Assembly (NCBI RefSeq): GCF_000319365.1
Contig: NC_021007.1
Span: 186,001-250,000, forward strand
Origin: Candidatus Mycoplasma haematominutum 'Birmingham 1'
GTDB lineage: Bacteria; Bacillota_I; Bacilli_A; Mycoplasmatales; Mycoplasmoidaceae
Length of the DNA: 64,000 nucleotides
Direction of reading: 5' to 3'
The translations under genes were made by a program, and so were the position numbers. The notes under the pieces are model-generated. The model was not told where the DNA came from, made no database searches, and worked only from the letters and a program-made list of their open reading frames with translations. Shown here one piece after another: positions 1 through 11,496 of the stretch (positions are counted from its first letter, which is position 1; each line of letters opens with the position of its first letter).

Positions 1-654
1 TCTATTTCCAAAATAGGATATCAACGCATTTTTTCTTGTTTGGGAGTAGTTTTTCAAAATCCAGACAGTCAATTCATCACCTCTTCTATTGAGGAAGAAT
101 TGGCATTTGGGCTAGAGAATAAAAAAGTACCTAGAAAATTTATGAAAGAGATAGTAGAGCAATTGATAGATTCTTTAGATTTATACGCTCTTAAAGATAA
201 AGCTCCAAATACACTTTCTGGGGGTCAAAAACAGAAAGTAGCTATTGCCTCAGTTTTAGCTTTTAACCCTTCACTTTTCTTATTTGATGAATCGAGCTCA
301 ATGCTCTCTCCCATTGAAAAAGTAGAGATTGTTAAACTCATGAAAAAATTATCTTCTGAGTATAAGAAAACAGTTATTTCTATTACACATGATATGGAGG
401 AATTGTTATGTGCGGATGAAATTATTATTTTTTCTCATGGCCAAATAGTATCTCATATAAGAGATAAAAATGAATTATTTGATTTACCTTTTTCTTTCTT
501 TTTTGAATTATCATTAAATCCTCCCTTTGCCTCTCATTTAGCGAAGACATTAAGAGAAGAGCATTTTTGAGATTTGCTACCCTGTTATTCTGAGGAAGAA
601 TTGATAGAAAATATCGCTCAAGAAGCGCTTAAAAAAAAGAACTCTAGCTGATAA
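1..654 (+). CDS. ecfA1: ECF transporter ATP-binding subunit, 5' end outside window
   Basis: ATPase subunit of an energy-coupling-factor transporter, which powers vitamin or metal uptake with EcfT and a substrate-binding S subunit. The frame is open from base 1, so the Walker A motif lies upstream of the window. Visible are the Q-loop (VVFQNPDSQF), the ABC signature LSGGQKQKV, a Walker B ending FLFDES and the switch histidine in SITHD. The DESSSML form after Walker B resembles EcfA1 (CbiO1) more than EcfA2. Two UGA codons (568, 649) are read as Trp and the true stop is TAA at 652. Family assignment is firm; the A1 versus A2 choice is inference. Confidence 0.85.
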
Positions 655-726
655 AATTATCATTATTTGGCACAGTCTTAGGTACTTTTTGCACTTTTAG
701 GTAAGTAGTGAAATTAAGGTAAAAAA

Positions 727-1401
727 ATGCCTAAAAAAGCTGTTAGTTTCAAAATTAATAAATCCACAGTTTTGGCTATGGATAAATTGAATTTGCATGA
801 AAAATTTACGAAGGAAAATTTTTTAAATTTGTGTAGTTTGAGGTGATCAGAGTGAGGCAGATGGCGCAGATTTTTTGTCATCGCAGGAGCGATTGCAGCG
901 ATTGTTGTATCAGCTCCTTCCTTCGTGATGGTACTTCCTTGTGTCACGGTTTTCTATTTAATTTCTTGCACTATTAAGAATGCAGTCGAGATAGTAGCTA
1001 ATTGAAAATGGGGACCTATCTTCCCAAAAAAGAGAATTAAAAAAGATGAGATTTTAACCGAAATGGAGGAAGAGGAGCCAAAGGACCACGCACCGATCAA
1101 AAATAACAAATGGAAGAAGATAGATTCATTCACCGAAGATGAAATAGAAAATAGTGATGATTCATTTTTAGATTCTCTAGAAAGTATTAATGGAGATGAG
1201 GAAGATACTGCAGGTGAGGAGTCTGAAGGTGAGCTAGATGAGTTTGAGTTACCTGAAGGAGAGGAAACCGAGGATGAAAGTGAAATTGAAGAGGAGGATA
1301 TCGAGATAGAAGAATTGGAGGAAGATTTATTACTAGATGATAAGTCGATGGAAAATTCGGAAGAGAGTTCTAAATCTTCTCAAGAAAAAACTTTGAGGTA
1401 G
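727..1401 (+). CDS. hypothetical membrane protein with long acidic tail
   Basis: Unrecognised protein of 224 residues. A basic N-terminus of about 45 residues is followed by a hydrophobic stretch (about residues 48-80, two short membrane segments or a hairpin), then a lysine-rich segment, and from about residue 110 an extremely acidic Glu/Asp tail. UGA codons near 843, 849 and 1003 encode Trp just before and after the hydrophobic part. The ATG at 727 is the first start after an in-frame TAA at 715. No enzymatic motif is visible. The architecture suggests a membrane-anchored protein with a flexible charged cytoplasmic or surface tail; that role is inference. Confidence 0.6.
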
Positions 1402-1427
1402 TTATTTTCCTACTTTAGTATAGGAGT

Positions 1428-1455
1428 TGTGGAGGGCTTATTGCCCCTTTCCACA
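1428..1455 (+). terminator. possible hairpin terminator
   Basis: TGTGGA pairs with TCCACA and GGGC with GCCC around a 5-base loop, with a 3-base bulge. It lies just after the acidic membrane protein and before the giant coiled-coil gene. No clear U-run follows, so it could equally be a processing or stability hairpin. Confidence 0.35.
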
Positions 1456-1512
1456 GAAACCCTAAAATCAAGTTTGGCCGTTTTAGTTATCATGTATAAC
1501 CTTTAGATAGGT

Positions 1513-4500
1513 ATGCCTCTAGATTACACTGCACTTTTCGCTCAATTAGTTGCTCTGCTTAAGACCCATTCTTCAAAGTATGTTTTCTCAGCGTCTCCCC
1601 GCCTCTTCTGGCTCCTTAGGGAAAAAAATAAATTAACAGTTTCAGGAGAATTTGGCACTCAATATAGACCCGTTTATATATTCCATTGGAAGCAAAAAAA
1701 TTATTACTTTAAGTGGCTAGAAGAAGACTATTACATACTTGCCAGGGAAGATCATTTTAGAAATGTTATTCATAAGTGCGAAAAACTTGCTCGGCTGCAG
1801 GAAAGTTGGAAGGTGATTAATTTAAATCAAAAATTTGGTGCTTTTGATGAATATATAGTACTTGATTCGGAAAGAGAATTTTTCCAACATCATTCCCGAG
1901 AAAAAGAGCAAGATATGAAGTGACGTAAGTGATCAGCAGACAAAAAAGATCAGGCGCCCTTCCCCATTAAGGATGCATTTGAAAAGGAGTTGCAACATAG
2001 GGGGGATAGGTTGGAAACCCCTACTATAGAAAAAGAATTTGCGCAAAAGATGAATGAAGATGACAAAAGAAATGTCTCCTATCAGCTTGATTATGAGGAA
2101 AAGGGAGCAGATATCAAGAAGATACTGAAAGAGGAAGAAAAGAGAAAGAAGGCTGATTTTGGATGAAAATCTACATTTAAATCTGCAGCTGATGTATTTT
2201 CTTCTGTAAATTTTGTGTCTAGTGGGGGAATTTCCTCCGATTCTAGCGGCAGCCAAGGGGATGGAGAGGAAGATTCCAAATATACAGAATTATTGAAGTC
2301 CAATACTACTAAAGATCCTAAAACAATCACTGCAGATATCACCGAGTTAATTCCCTCCCCAGTAGAAAGTTATAGACAGACAATAACTGAATTAGTTAAA
2401 GATAACAAAAGGGCTAGTTTCTTTAATCCCAATCTTCCATTTACTCAAGTTACAGATTTAAATAAAAATCACCATTTTTGAACTATGATTACACCTCAAT
2501 ATAACAACGTCGATTCTTTTGTTTTGAAACTGAAAGAGTTTTATAGTGCTTTAAGTCCACATGAAATAGATCAACTGGAAGAAAAAAGAATTACTCCTGA
2601 AACTGCGCACATTTGGGAAAAATTAAATAGGAAGCCCGGCCTGGGAAGATATGCACAAAAAAATAGCAGTTTTAAAAAGTTGTTAGATGACAAGCTTACC
2701 AAGTTAAGGGAAAAAAATAGAGAGTTATCTTCCTATTTAAAAGTACTTAAAACTCAAATAATTGATGATGGTCAAAATCCTGCAGAAAATGCAGCCTATC
2801 TTTTTACCCAAAAAGAACAAAAGGAGGTGTTAGAAGAAATTGAGGGCACTGATAAGGTAATTAATCAGTTTGAGCAACAAATTGAAAAGTTTTCTTCATT
2901 GCATCCAGGAATGGACGCCAAGTTTTATCTATCTATTTTTGGCTCTCAAACTTTACTCAATGAAAGCGATGCTAGGGTTGGAGATGCATTAGTGGAGTTA
3001 AATAATCAATTAAATGAAATTGTTTTTTATCAACGAGAAATTGAGAAGGTTTTATTAGAACGAGTAAGCACTCTACATAGAGCCAAGAAATCAGAAATGA
3101 AGCTAGAATTTTTAGCTCAAGATGCTAGTCTCTCCAAATTAATTACGAGAAGATTACAAGCAGAAAAAGATGCACACCGGAAAGATCAATTAAGGCAGCT
3201 GGAGTTGCAGGGTTCTCTGCATTTGGCAAAGACAAGTGTTCAAAAGCAAATTAATGAAGAGCGCACAAAGCTAGTGAAATATTTGGATGATCTTAACAGA
3301 ATGGAGAATATCCCCCAATATGAAGAAGAATCCAGAAAGCTGAAGGAACAAAAAGAATTATTTAGTCAGAAAGTGGAAGATTATAGAGAAGAACTATATG
3401 CTTTGAAATTAAAAGTCGAGAGTGTAGAAAAACAATATTCAGCCTTTTTAGGTTCTATTAGAGATCAAGTTTTGGCATTCCAACAAGAAGTAAGTAATCA
3501 CTATTCAAGTCATGTAGGATTACTTAACGATTCAATGAATAGGGTGTGAGCAGATTGGACTAATAAGGGAATAGATCATATTGAAAAAATACTTTCTAGA
3601 AAAAAGCAATTAATTAGAGATTTTTCAGAAATTGTAATACTGAAATTAAAAAAAATGTATGCTTCTCAAGATAGCTTGCTGGAAGAATCCAGAAAGCGTA
3701 AGGCTGAATGGGAAAAAGTGTATAGGGAGATGGTGGATGAATTTAAAACCCTAGGGTATTATCTAGAATCTCCTAAACCTTCAGAATATTTTTATAAGTA
3801 TCTCCCTAAAATGGATAAATCCCTATTTAATTTATCTCCAGAAATGAAAAAATTAATTTACTATAAACCAAGCCTGAAATATACAGCACCTAAGGTAAAT
3901 GAGTTAATAGGCCTTTCCCCTAAATTATTAAATGATGAAGAATTCTTAGTAATAGATCAAGTGTGAACTAAATTGACTCCAATTCAAGAGAGAAAATTAA
4001 AGGAAAAATTAGAAAAAGAGGATAGGGAAAAAAATATGAGAAAAATTGAAAAAAGACTACAAAAAGCTCAGGAAGATATGCATAAAAGGTTACAGAGTAA
4101 AAATTATGCTTTTAGGCCTATGTATTTTGAAACTCGATTTCCACAAGAAGCTGACGAAGAAGCTAGCTTTAGAAGATTAAAGACTTTCGAAAAAGCTCAA
4201 TTTCACAATTGAAAGGAGACGCACTTTACAACTTCAGAGGTGAGATATAAATTTAAGGATTTGTTAACTCAATTATCGAAAAAAATCTTTACCTTAAAGG
4301 GAGTAGAAAATTGAGGAAATCAGTTAAATATTTCGGATAGAGGGGAATTACATGATCCGGATATGGTAGATAGATTGAGTGAGTGAGATTATTTTGTGAA
4401 ATCAAAGGAAAAATTAAGTCTTGTTGAATCCTGTTCTGCAACCTCTTTTAAGTTAGATGAAACAGAACTTTACGATATTGAGGATGATGGATATCTCTCT

Positions 4501-4938
4501 ATTCTGGAGGCTATAGAAGAGAGGGAAGAGGAGTATGAGCGCAAGAAAATAAAACCTGTAAAGAAGCCTTTAATGCCCTCCCTTGAAGAATGAGCGAAGT
4601 TGAATTTCAAGAGGTATAGAGAGGAAAAGGGAAAGATAGATATTCATGAAATTAAGGATGGAATTACTTCCCTAGAAAAGGAAATTCAATCACTTCAAAA
4701 GGCATCGGGAAATTATAGAGAGGCTTGCGAGTTTGAACGAGCTAGAAGAGAGATGATTAGCTCAGACATGCAAACAGAATTGAAAGATATTAAAGAATAT
4801 CTAGAGCAAAGAGAGGGAGAATTAAATCAAATTTTTTCAGATGAGTCAGATAGAATTGACCTCAATTTTGAGGAAATAGGCAAAAAATTAGAAGAGCAGA
4901 AAAAGAATTGCGAGGAAGAAAATGCTAAAAGTCAGTAA
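1513..4938 (+). CDS. giant coiled-coil protein, hypothetical (1141 aa)
   Basis: A single frame of 1141 residues once UGA is read as Trp; UGA occurs at least at 1921, 1930, 2164, 2479, 3547, 3964, 4210, 4312, 4384 and 4591. No known enzymatic motif is recognised. The first ~130 residues look globular and rich in aromatic residues. Most of the rest is Glu/Lys/Gln/Leu-rich with heptad-like spacing (especially about residues 330-680 and 1030-1140), typical of long coiled coils. There is no signal peptide and no clear membrane segment. It ends two bases before rpmB. Long coiled-coil proteins in mollicutes are often cytoskeletal or attachment-related; for this protein that is only a guess. Confidence 0.7.
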
Positions 4939-4940
4939 CT

Positions 4941-5144
4941 TTGGGCTGCAGACTAGATCGAGAGACTGGCAGACGTTCGATTACAGGTAATAATAGATCT
5001 AAAGCAATGAATGCTACTAAGAGAGCTTGAAATTTGAATATCCAGCAATTTAGATTAGTGTGCGCCAAAACAGGCAAACCCTTTTCAGTGAGGACCTCAG
5101 TCAAAACTGTACGAACTTGAAAAAAGCAAGGATTAATTAAATAA
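4941..5144 (+). CDS. rpmB: 50S ribosomal protein L28
   Basis: Small basic protein of 67 residues, too short and too UGA-rich to stand out in a standard-code translation. Recognised from ITGNNRSKAMNATKRAWN, the L28 core, with Trp encoded by UGA, and a C-terminal segment ending KKQGLIK. TTG at 4941 is the only plausible start, because an in-frame TAA lies just upstream. The stop TAA (5142-5144) abuts the rpsD ATG, so the two genes are probably cotranslated. Confidence 0.88.
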
Positions 5145-5753
5145 ATGGGTAGATATTTAGGACCTTTATATAAAAAGTCGAGACAGTTTGGATTCTCCTT
5201 TTATGAGGATGAGAGAGAATTTTCAAAGGGTAAGCAAAGATCTTATCCCCCTGGACAGCATGGACCTACTAAATTTAAAAAACATAGCCTTCACGGAGAA
5301 CAATTGAGAGAAAAACAAAAAATGGCCATTCTATATGGACTCAGGGAAAATCAAATGAGACGTTTTTTTGCTATTGCTCAGAAGATGAAAGGTTCTTTGT
5401 CCATGAATTTTTTACTCTTGCTCGAAAGTAAGTTAGATAATTTAGTCTTTAGGGCCGGGATGGCAAATACAAGGAGAGCTGCAAGACAGTTAGTCTCACA
5501 CGGACATGTTCTACTTAATGGAAAAAAAGTGGATATACCTTCCTACATTGTGGCACCGTCTTCTTCTATAGAAATAAAGCCAAAAAGCCAACACTTACCA
5601 ATAGTTAACTATTATCCGGAATTTATTGCACCTGATTTTCTACAAATGGAAGGCAAGTATAAGGCTATCTATATTCGTTATCCTCAGAGGTCTGAAATAA
5701 ATCTCGACCTAAATGAAGCAACAGTCACTGAGTGGTATACTAGATATTCCTAG
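5145..5753 (+). CDS. rpsD: 30S ribosomal protein S4
   Basis: S4 binds 16S rRNA early in small-subunit assembly and shapes the mRNA entry site. The 202-residue product matches the usual length, with MGRYLGP at the N-terminus, the YPPGQHG motif, and an S4 RNA-binding domain around LESKLDNLVFRAGMA and VSHGHVLLNGKKVDIPSY. It contains no UGA before the TAG stop except a normal TGG Trp. A strong terminator follows. Confidence 0.97.
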   Translation: MGRYLGPLYKKSRQFGFSFYEDEREFSKGKQRSYPPGQHGPTKFKKHSLHGEQLREKQKMAILYGLRENQMRRFFAIAQKMKGSLSMNFLLLLESKLDNLVFRAGMANTRRAARQLVSHGHVLLNGKKVDIPSYIVAPSSSIEIKPKSQHLPIVNYYPEFIAPDFLQMEGKYKAIYIRYPQRSEINLDLNEATVTEWYTRYS

Positions 5754-5773
5754 TACTATCCTTTTATAAGATT

Positions 5774-5796
5774 AAAGCGCCTTCAGGCGCTTTTTT
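5774..5796 (+). terminator. intrinsic terminator after rpsD
   Basis: Perfect 8-bp stem AAAGCGCC / GGCGCTTT with a TTCA loop, running straight into a run of six T. A textbook rho-independent terminator closing the rpmB-rpsD unit. Confidence 0.9.
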
Positions 5797-5822
5797 CTGC
5801 TGAGCTTAAGGATTTACGGAAT

Positions 5823-6422
5823 GTGTTGTTAATTGATATTGGAGCCGATCTTGGTCGTTTAGGAGAAATATTGTTAGAAAATAATCAGGTGGATTATGTC
5901 TGAAATGTAGAGTTAAGTAGAGCAGCATTAGAGCGATCTAAAAAAATATATCAGTCAAAAGGATTGATTAATAGGGCAGAATTTATCTATTCTGATGGGT
6001 TTCAAAATTTAGAGCCAGAAAGGGCTGGAAAAAATTCACTAGTGATAGTTTTAGCAGGTTTTGGAGCTAATACTACTCTTTCCATACTGCAAGCAATGAG
6101 TAAAGAATGACTTTCTAAAAAATTATGTTTGATTAGTTTATCTCATACTAATCCAATCCGCATTCTTGAATGATTGGAAGCAAATGGCTGAACTTTAATT
6201 AAGGAGGAATATCTTAAATATAGGAAAAAAATTTATCCTATTTTGTTATTTTCTAACTATTTAAAAAGAAGTTGTTCCAATTTGGATGTTCCTGAATTAT
6301 TTTTAGAGTATTGAGGAAGTCATATCGATAATTATTCAAAATTAGATTCTATGAGTTCGAGCTCTGCAATTCAAAGAATTTTACATACTTATAACCAGTT
6401 GAGAAGGAAAAATATTTCCTAA
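5823..6422 (+). CDS. trmK: tRNA (adenine-N1)-methyltransferase, TrmK family
   Basis: SAM-dependent enzyme that methylates N1 of A22 in tRNA. The N-terminal LLIDIGADLGRLG is the SAM-binding motif I, followed by VELSRAALERS (motif II) and LVIVLAGFGANTTLSIL, the TrmK-specific G(M/A)G region. UGA is used as Trp at several sites. The start is probably GTG at 5823 with an AAGGA-like Shine-Dalgarno about 12 bases upstream. No ATG is in frame nearby, and the start lies close to motif I, so the N-terminus is shorter than in many relatives. 199 residues. Confidence 0.85.
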
Positions 6423-6446
6423 ACTTCTGAAATATTAGCTTCATAA

Positions 6447-6480
6447 ATTTAAAACTAGCTCTTCGGAGCTAGTTTTAAAT
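6447..6480. terminator. bidirectional hairpin terminator
   Basis: A 15-bp perfect stem with a TTCG tetraloop between trmK and polC. The A- and T-rich ends of the stem give a U-rich tail in both directions, so it can stop transcription on either strand. Here it probably ends trmK. Confidence 0.85.
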
Positions 6481-6533
6481 TCCTCCCCCCGTAACCTGTG
6501 ACTATATCGGAAATTAAATAATCATTTTTAACA

Positions 6534-9500
6534 ATGATTAAAGAGACTGAAAGTGTGCAATTTCAAAAACTTTTTGTTCAACTATTGCACCTTTTCTCCC
6601 CAGAAGAGTTTGAAAAGTTAGAAGAAAAGGCAGAATTTTATGGAAAATTTTCTGAATATAAAAAAAGATTCATACTTACAATTGTCTATTTTGCTGAGCC
6701 TGATTTTCAGGAATTACTTAAACTTTTTTACTTTACTTCAAGTATATGCGTTCTCAGAATTGAGCTGAATTATATGTATAATCCTCAGTCAATGTTCACC
6801 CTTTTATATAAATGATTCGATAATTTGAGGGGGGACGAAGTGTTAGCGCCAGCTACAAATACAATTCCCACTTTTAAGGAAAAGCACCTAATTTTTGAGT
6901 TTCCACAATTTTTACTTAAGGCAGAAAATATTGCACACGAAAAATTCTTTCAGTTGCACTTAAAAAATTTGAAAAACTTTCTTGAATTTTTATTTGACTA
7001 CAGCCAAATATTTATTTCAATTCTGAAGGTAGAAAATTTACCCTTTAAAAACATTTCTGCTGCTACCGAAACTGTCAATTCAGCTTTATCAAATCCTTCC
7101 TTAGAAGCCCCCATGGCAAGGGGAGATTTAGGCTTTTATGATCAACGATTAGACCAAAAACGGGGAATTTTCAAGTTGTATTTTTTGGAATCTATGGAAA
7201 GTAGATATGGGGTGCAGATGTTTGGAAAAAAAACACTTAATTACAAGACAGGCTTTACTAACTTTTATGAACAATATTATCTCTCCTTAAATAATAGGGT
7301 AATACCCGAAGAAGGAAAGGAAGAATTCCTGGCTCAATTGAAAGTCAATAGATGATTTGAAATTGAATTTAAGTTAGATCTCAAAAACACCACTAAATAT
7401 GATGGCAGAATTTTAAAAATTATTCCTACCGAAGCACCTAGTGAGTTTCAACTAGAGGATAGGTCCCCCAGAAAAGCTTTTCCACTAAATGTTTACACCA
7501 AATATTCCAGTTTTGATGGATTATTTTCTACAGAGGAATGAGCCGACACAATGTCTACTTTAGGTTATCCAGTTTTAGCATTAACAGATTTCAATAATAC
7601 CCACTCTTTTCCAGATTCAGAAAAAATTATTCACAAATATGGTCTCAAACCTCTTTATGGGGCGGAAATGGAGGTCATTTCGGAACGTTTACAGATTATC
7701 TCGAATTTAGAGTCTTTTCCCGAGGGAGAGGAAATTATCTTCTCTCTTTTTGATCTAGAAACTACAGGACTGAATCCTTTGTTTGATGAAATTATTGAAA
7801 TTTACATTTTGAAATATAGTCGCGGAATGGTGTTGGATACCTTCCACAGCTATCTTAAATGCGATAAAACATTAAGTCAAGAAATTATTAATTTAACCCA
7901 TATTACTGCAGAAAAATTAGATATTTTAGGTAGGGATAAATTGGATGTTTTGAGAGAAGTAAGAGAATTTGTGGCAGGAACTATTTTGATCGCCCATAAT
8001 GGAGCAGATTTTGATTTACCCTTTTTGAATGCACAATATAAAAAAGCTAATCTAGAACCTCTAGACATGCCACTGTTAGACACTTTATTGTTAGCTAAAG
8101 CGTTAGAAAAGGATAAAAAATCAAAGTCATATTCACTTGCCGCCGTGGCGAAAAAAATGTGTGTCAATATAGTTGAACAAGAGCTGCACTCTTCGGAATA
8201 TGACACTCACTGCCTCGCTAGACTTTGAAGGATATGAGAGAAGCAATTAATTGAACTTTCCCTAGATCCCTATTTATATGAAAGCCTTAACAAATTAAAT
8301 ACTTCTTTTGAATATCACAAATTGTTGGTGAATCATTTTGGTTCCAACTTAATTATTTTTGCAAAAAATCAGGAGGGATTACATAACCTATATGAGCTAA
8401 TCTCCAAAGCTCATACAGAAAATTTTGCAGAACGACCTAGACTACATTGATCTGATATAGAGTCATTGAGGGAAAATTTGGTATTACTGTCATCGCCTTC
8501 AAATAGTGCAGTTTTGAGCGCAGTTTTTAAGGATGATTTTTCAGAATTCCAAAAAGAAGGAAAAAGAATAGACTATCTAAGCTTACCTCCCCCCTCACTA
8601 TTTTTGCATGAAATTAATCGCGGCTATTACAGCCTTGAAGATATTCAGTTATTGCTTCAAAAGTTTTATGATTGGTCTCAAAAATGTCAATTTAAATTAA
8701 TTGCTAATTACTGTCTCAAATATATGTTCTATAAGGAAATAGAGCAATACAAAGTTTTAGTGCACGCAAAAAATATAGGAGGCAAAAGACATCCTTTATA
8801 TTCAAGCAAAAGTAGCAACGAAGTACTTCCCGATTATTCTTTGAGAACTACAGAAAAATTAATTAGAGAGTTTGACTTCCTCAAGTTGAATGAGGCTCAA
8901 ATTGAGGAACTATTTTTTGAGCATCGCGAAGACCTTGTCGCTGAAATCTCACCAAATATTCAGATTAATCTCACCAAGTTGTCTTTACCGAAAATTAGTG
9001 GAGCTCTAGAGAATATTAAAGAGCATATTTCAAAAAGATTGAGAGAAAAATACGGCCCTAAACCTAACACATTTTTGCAGACCACTATATATCGAGAATT
9101 AAGTGGAATTGTTGAAAATGGCTTTGAATCAGTATATTGGTGCGCTCATCTGTTGGTCAAAAGATCAAAAGCAGAGGGTTTTCTAGTAGGATCTAGGGGG
9201 TCAGTAGGTTCTTCGTTTCTAGCATATGTATTGGAAATAAGTGAGGTCAACCCCTTACCGCCTCATTATTTTTGCAATAAATGTTCCTATTTCTTGCTGA
9301 ACGAGAAATTTAGGGAATCCGGCTTTGATTTAGAGCCAAAGATATGTCCTAATTGCGCAATTGAGTTATTTACAGATGGTCAGAATATTCCATTCGAAAC
9401 TTTCCTGGGATTAGAGAGAAAAAAAGTACCCGATATAGACCTCAATTTTTCAGGTCAATATCAGCAAAAAGCACATAGATTTGTAAGAGAACTATTCGGT

Positions 9501-10868
9501 AAGGACCATACCTTCAGAACAGGAACTATTTCTGCTGTAGCTGAAAAAACATCTTTCGCACTCGCCAAAAATTATCTAATGGATAATAATATTCCCTTCA
9601 ACAAGGGAAAGCTTCACTGATTAGCTAAGAGAATTATTGATGTAAAGCGCACCACTGGACAGCACCCTGGAGGAATAATAGTAATTCCTAAGGGAGATTC
9701 CATTTATAAATACACTCCTGTCAACTATCCTGCAAATGATATAACCAGCGAGTGATTAACTACTCATTTTGAAAAAGATGCGCTGAAAGACTCTCTCTTT
9801 AAATTCGATATACTTGGACAAGACGACCCCACCATTCTGGCATTACTCTCTAAATTTACGGGTGTAAATTTAGAAAAAATAGAGTATAGAGATGCATCAA
9901 TTTTGAAAATGTTCGGAGATATTTCAGTATTAGAAATTCCCCCCGAGAGACTGGAAATTTTGGGAGAGAGTACCGGTACTCTAGGTTTACCCGAATTTGG
10001 TACAGAAAAAACTCGAGAAATAATTAAAGCATGTAAAGGGAAAGTCAATTACTTCTCCGATTTAGTTAGGATTTCTGGAATCAGTCACGGAAAAAATGTC
10101 TGAAAGGGAAATATAGAGCAATTAATGACTAAGAGAAATTTAACTTTAACTGAAGTAATTACATGTAGGGATGATATTATGAACTATCTTTTGGAGAAAA
10201 AATTAAGTATAGAGCAGTCTTTCAAAATAACAGAAAGTGTTCGTAGAGGATTTGGAATTTCTCCAGAAGATTTACCTTTTTTAAAGTCTGCTGGAGTACC
10301 GGATTGATATATTGATTGCGCTAATAAAATTACATACATTTTTCCAAAAGCTCATGCTACCGCCTATGTTTTAATGTGTTGAAAAATTGCATTTTTCAAA
10401 CTATATTATGCAGTAGAATTCTATGCAGCTTATCTCACAATTACGAATAAACATTTTGATATCGAAACAATAATGACTAATGATTTAAGTTTCATTAAGA
10501 ATAAATACTGCGCCGGAAAAATCATGATTAAGGGGAAGGCTGATCAAGAAAATGTAGAAAAGACTAAATATCTAGTAAATATTTATGAAGTTGCAATGGA
10601 AATGATTGCGAGGGGAATTAAATTTCGAATGATTGATATTAATGAATCATGAGCCTCTACCTTTAAGCCTGACCCTAGAAATAGAACAGTACTCTTACCC
10701 TTTTCTTCAATTACCGGATTGGGAGCTATTACAGCCACACAATTGGAAGAAGAGAGGGCTGCTCACGGAGAATATACTAATCGAGCAGACTTAGAAGCTA
10801 GAGTTAAGTTAAATGTAAAAATTCTCAAGGTGTTTGAAAATCTCAATATAATCGAAGCACGAAAATAA
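6534..10868 (+). CDS. polC: DNA polymerase III alpha subunit, PolC type
   Basis: Main replicative polymerase of low-GC Gram-positives and mollicutes; 1444 residues once all UGA are read as Trp. In order: N-terminal/OB region; PHP segment (from ~320) interrupted by a DEDDh proofreading exonuclease (~405-560; [24 protein letters not shown] and a final H-x4-D); finger/palm with [10 protein letters not shown], the Cys-rich zinc motif FCNKC...CPNC (~912) and the catalytic PDIDLN (~966); then the (HhH)2 region. The PHP metal motif is altered: the expected His-x-His is NVYTKYS and the TDH motif is TDF, so the PHP site is probably inactive. The gene ends 6 bases from recU, which converges from the other strand. 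Confidence 0.97.
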
Positions 10869-10874
10869 CCGAAA

Positions 10875-11435
10875 TTATTGTTTTTCTCTTTTCATTAATT
10901 GCTTAAGGATTGGCTCTAAATTCAAGATGTGTGGATATATTATTTCGATAGGTACAGCACTTACACTCTCAAATTCAGAAATACTAAATTTTTTGGTTTT
11001 TTTGCAAGATTGCAGTTTCTTTAATTGCGAATAAGTAATTAATCAAAAAGGTTTTTCTCCATGTATGAAGTGTACTAACACTAGCGCAATTCCTCCAAGA
11101 TGATCTATTTCTTCCAGCTGTGATAATTGATTCTCCTTTATAAGATGTAGGGAAAAAGTGGGTTGTTGGGTTTCCTTTAATTCAATAGAAAAATATCTTC
11201 CCCTATAGAGACCGTAATAATCCAAGTCCCCTTTATACGTAAATTTGATTCTCATCTCTCTCCCCTCCCCTTCTAATAGCCCTCCAAAAGAGTGCTTGCT
11301 TTTCTTGGAGAGATGAGCATATAAGGGGTTTGTTTTTCTGAAATATGCAATTTTATGCTCCCTGTAATACTGAGCGGTATTATGCATTATTTCCTCAATA
11401 ATAGAACCTCTATTACTGTAACTTAAAAATTTCAC
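10875..11435 (-). CDS. recU: Holliday junction resolvase RecU
   Basis: Endonuclease that cuts Holliday junctions in recombination and repair. NRGSIIEE at the N-terminus, the DYYGLYRGRYFSIELKET catalytic segment (D...E-x-K) and the basic stalk region identify RecU. GTG at 11435 is the start, since an in-frame stop lies upstream. One UGA Trp follows GEKPF, after which the C-terminal helix continues to TAA at 10875. 186 residues, close to the family length. It ends 6 bases from polC, tail to tail. Confidence 0.9.
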
Positions 11436-11496
11436 AGGTAAGATCCATATATGTTAATGGAAGAATAAGGCCCAAAAAGTAGAATCTAGAAAATGT

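Noticed and set aside
714-947. A minus-strand frame opposite the acidic membrane protein
   Set aside because: It lies opposite the UGA-containing 727-1401 gene, has no recognisable motif and would overlap it fully.
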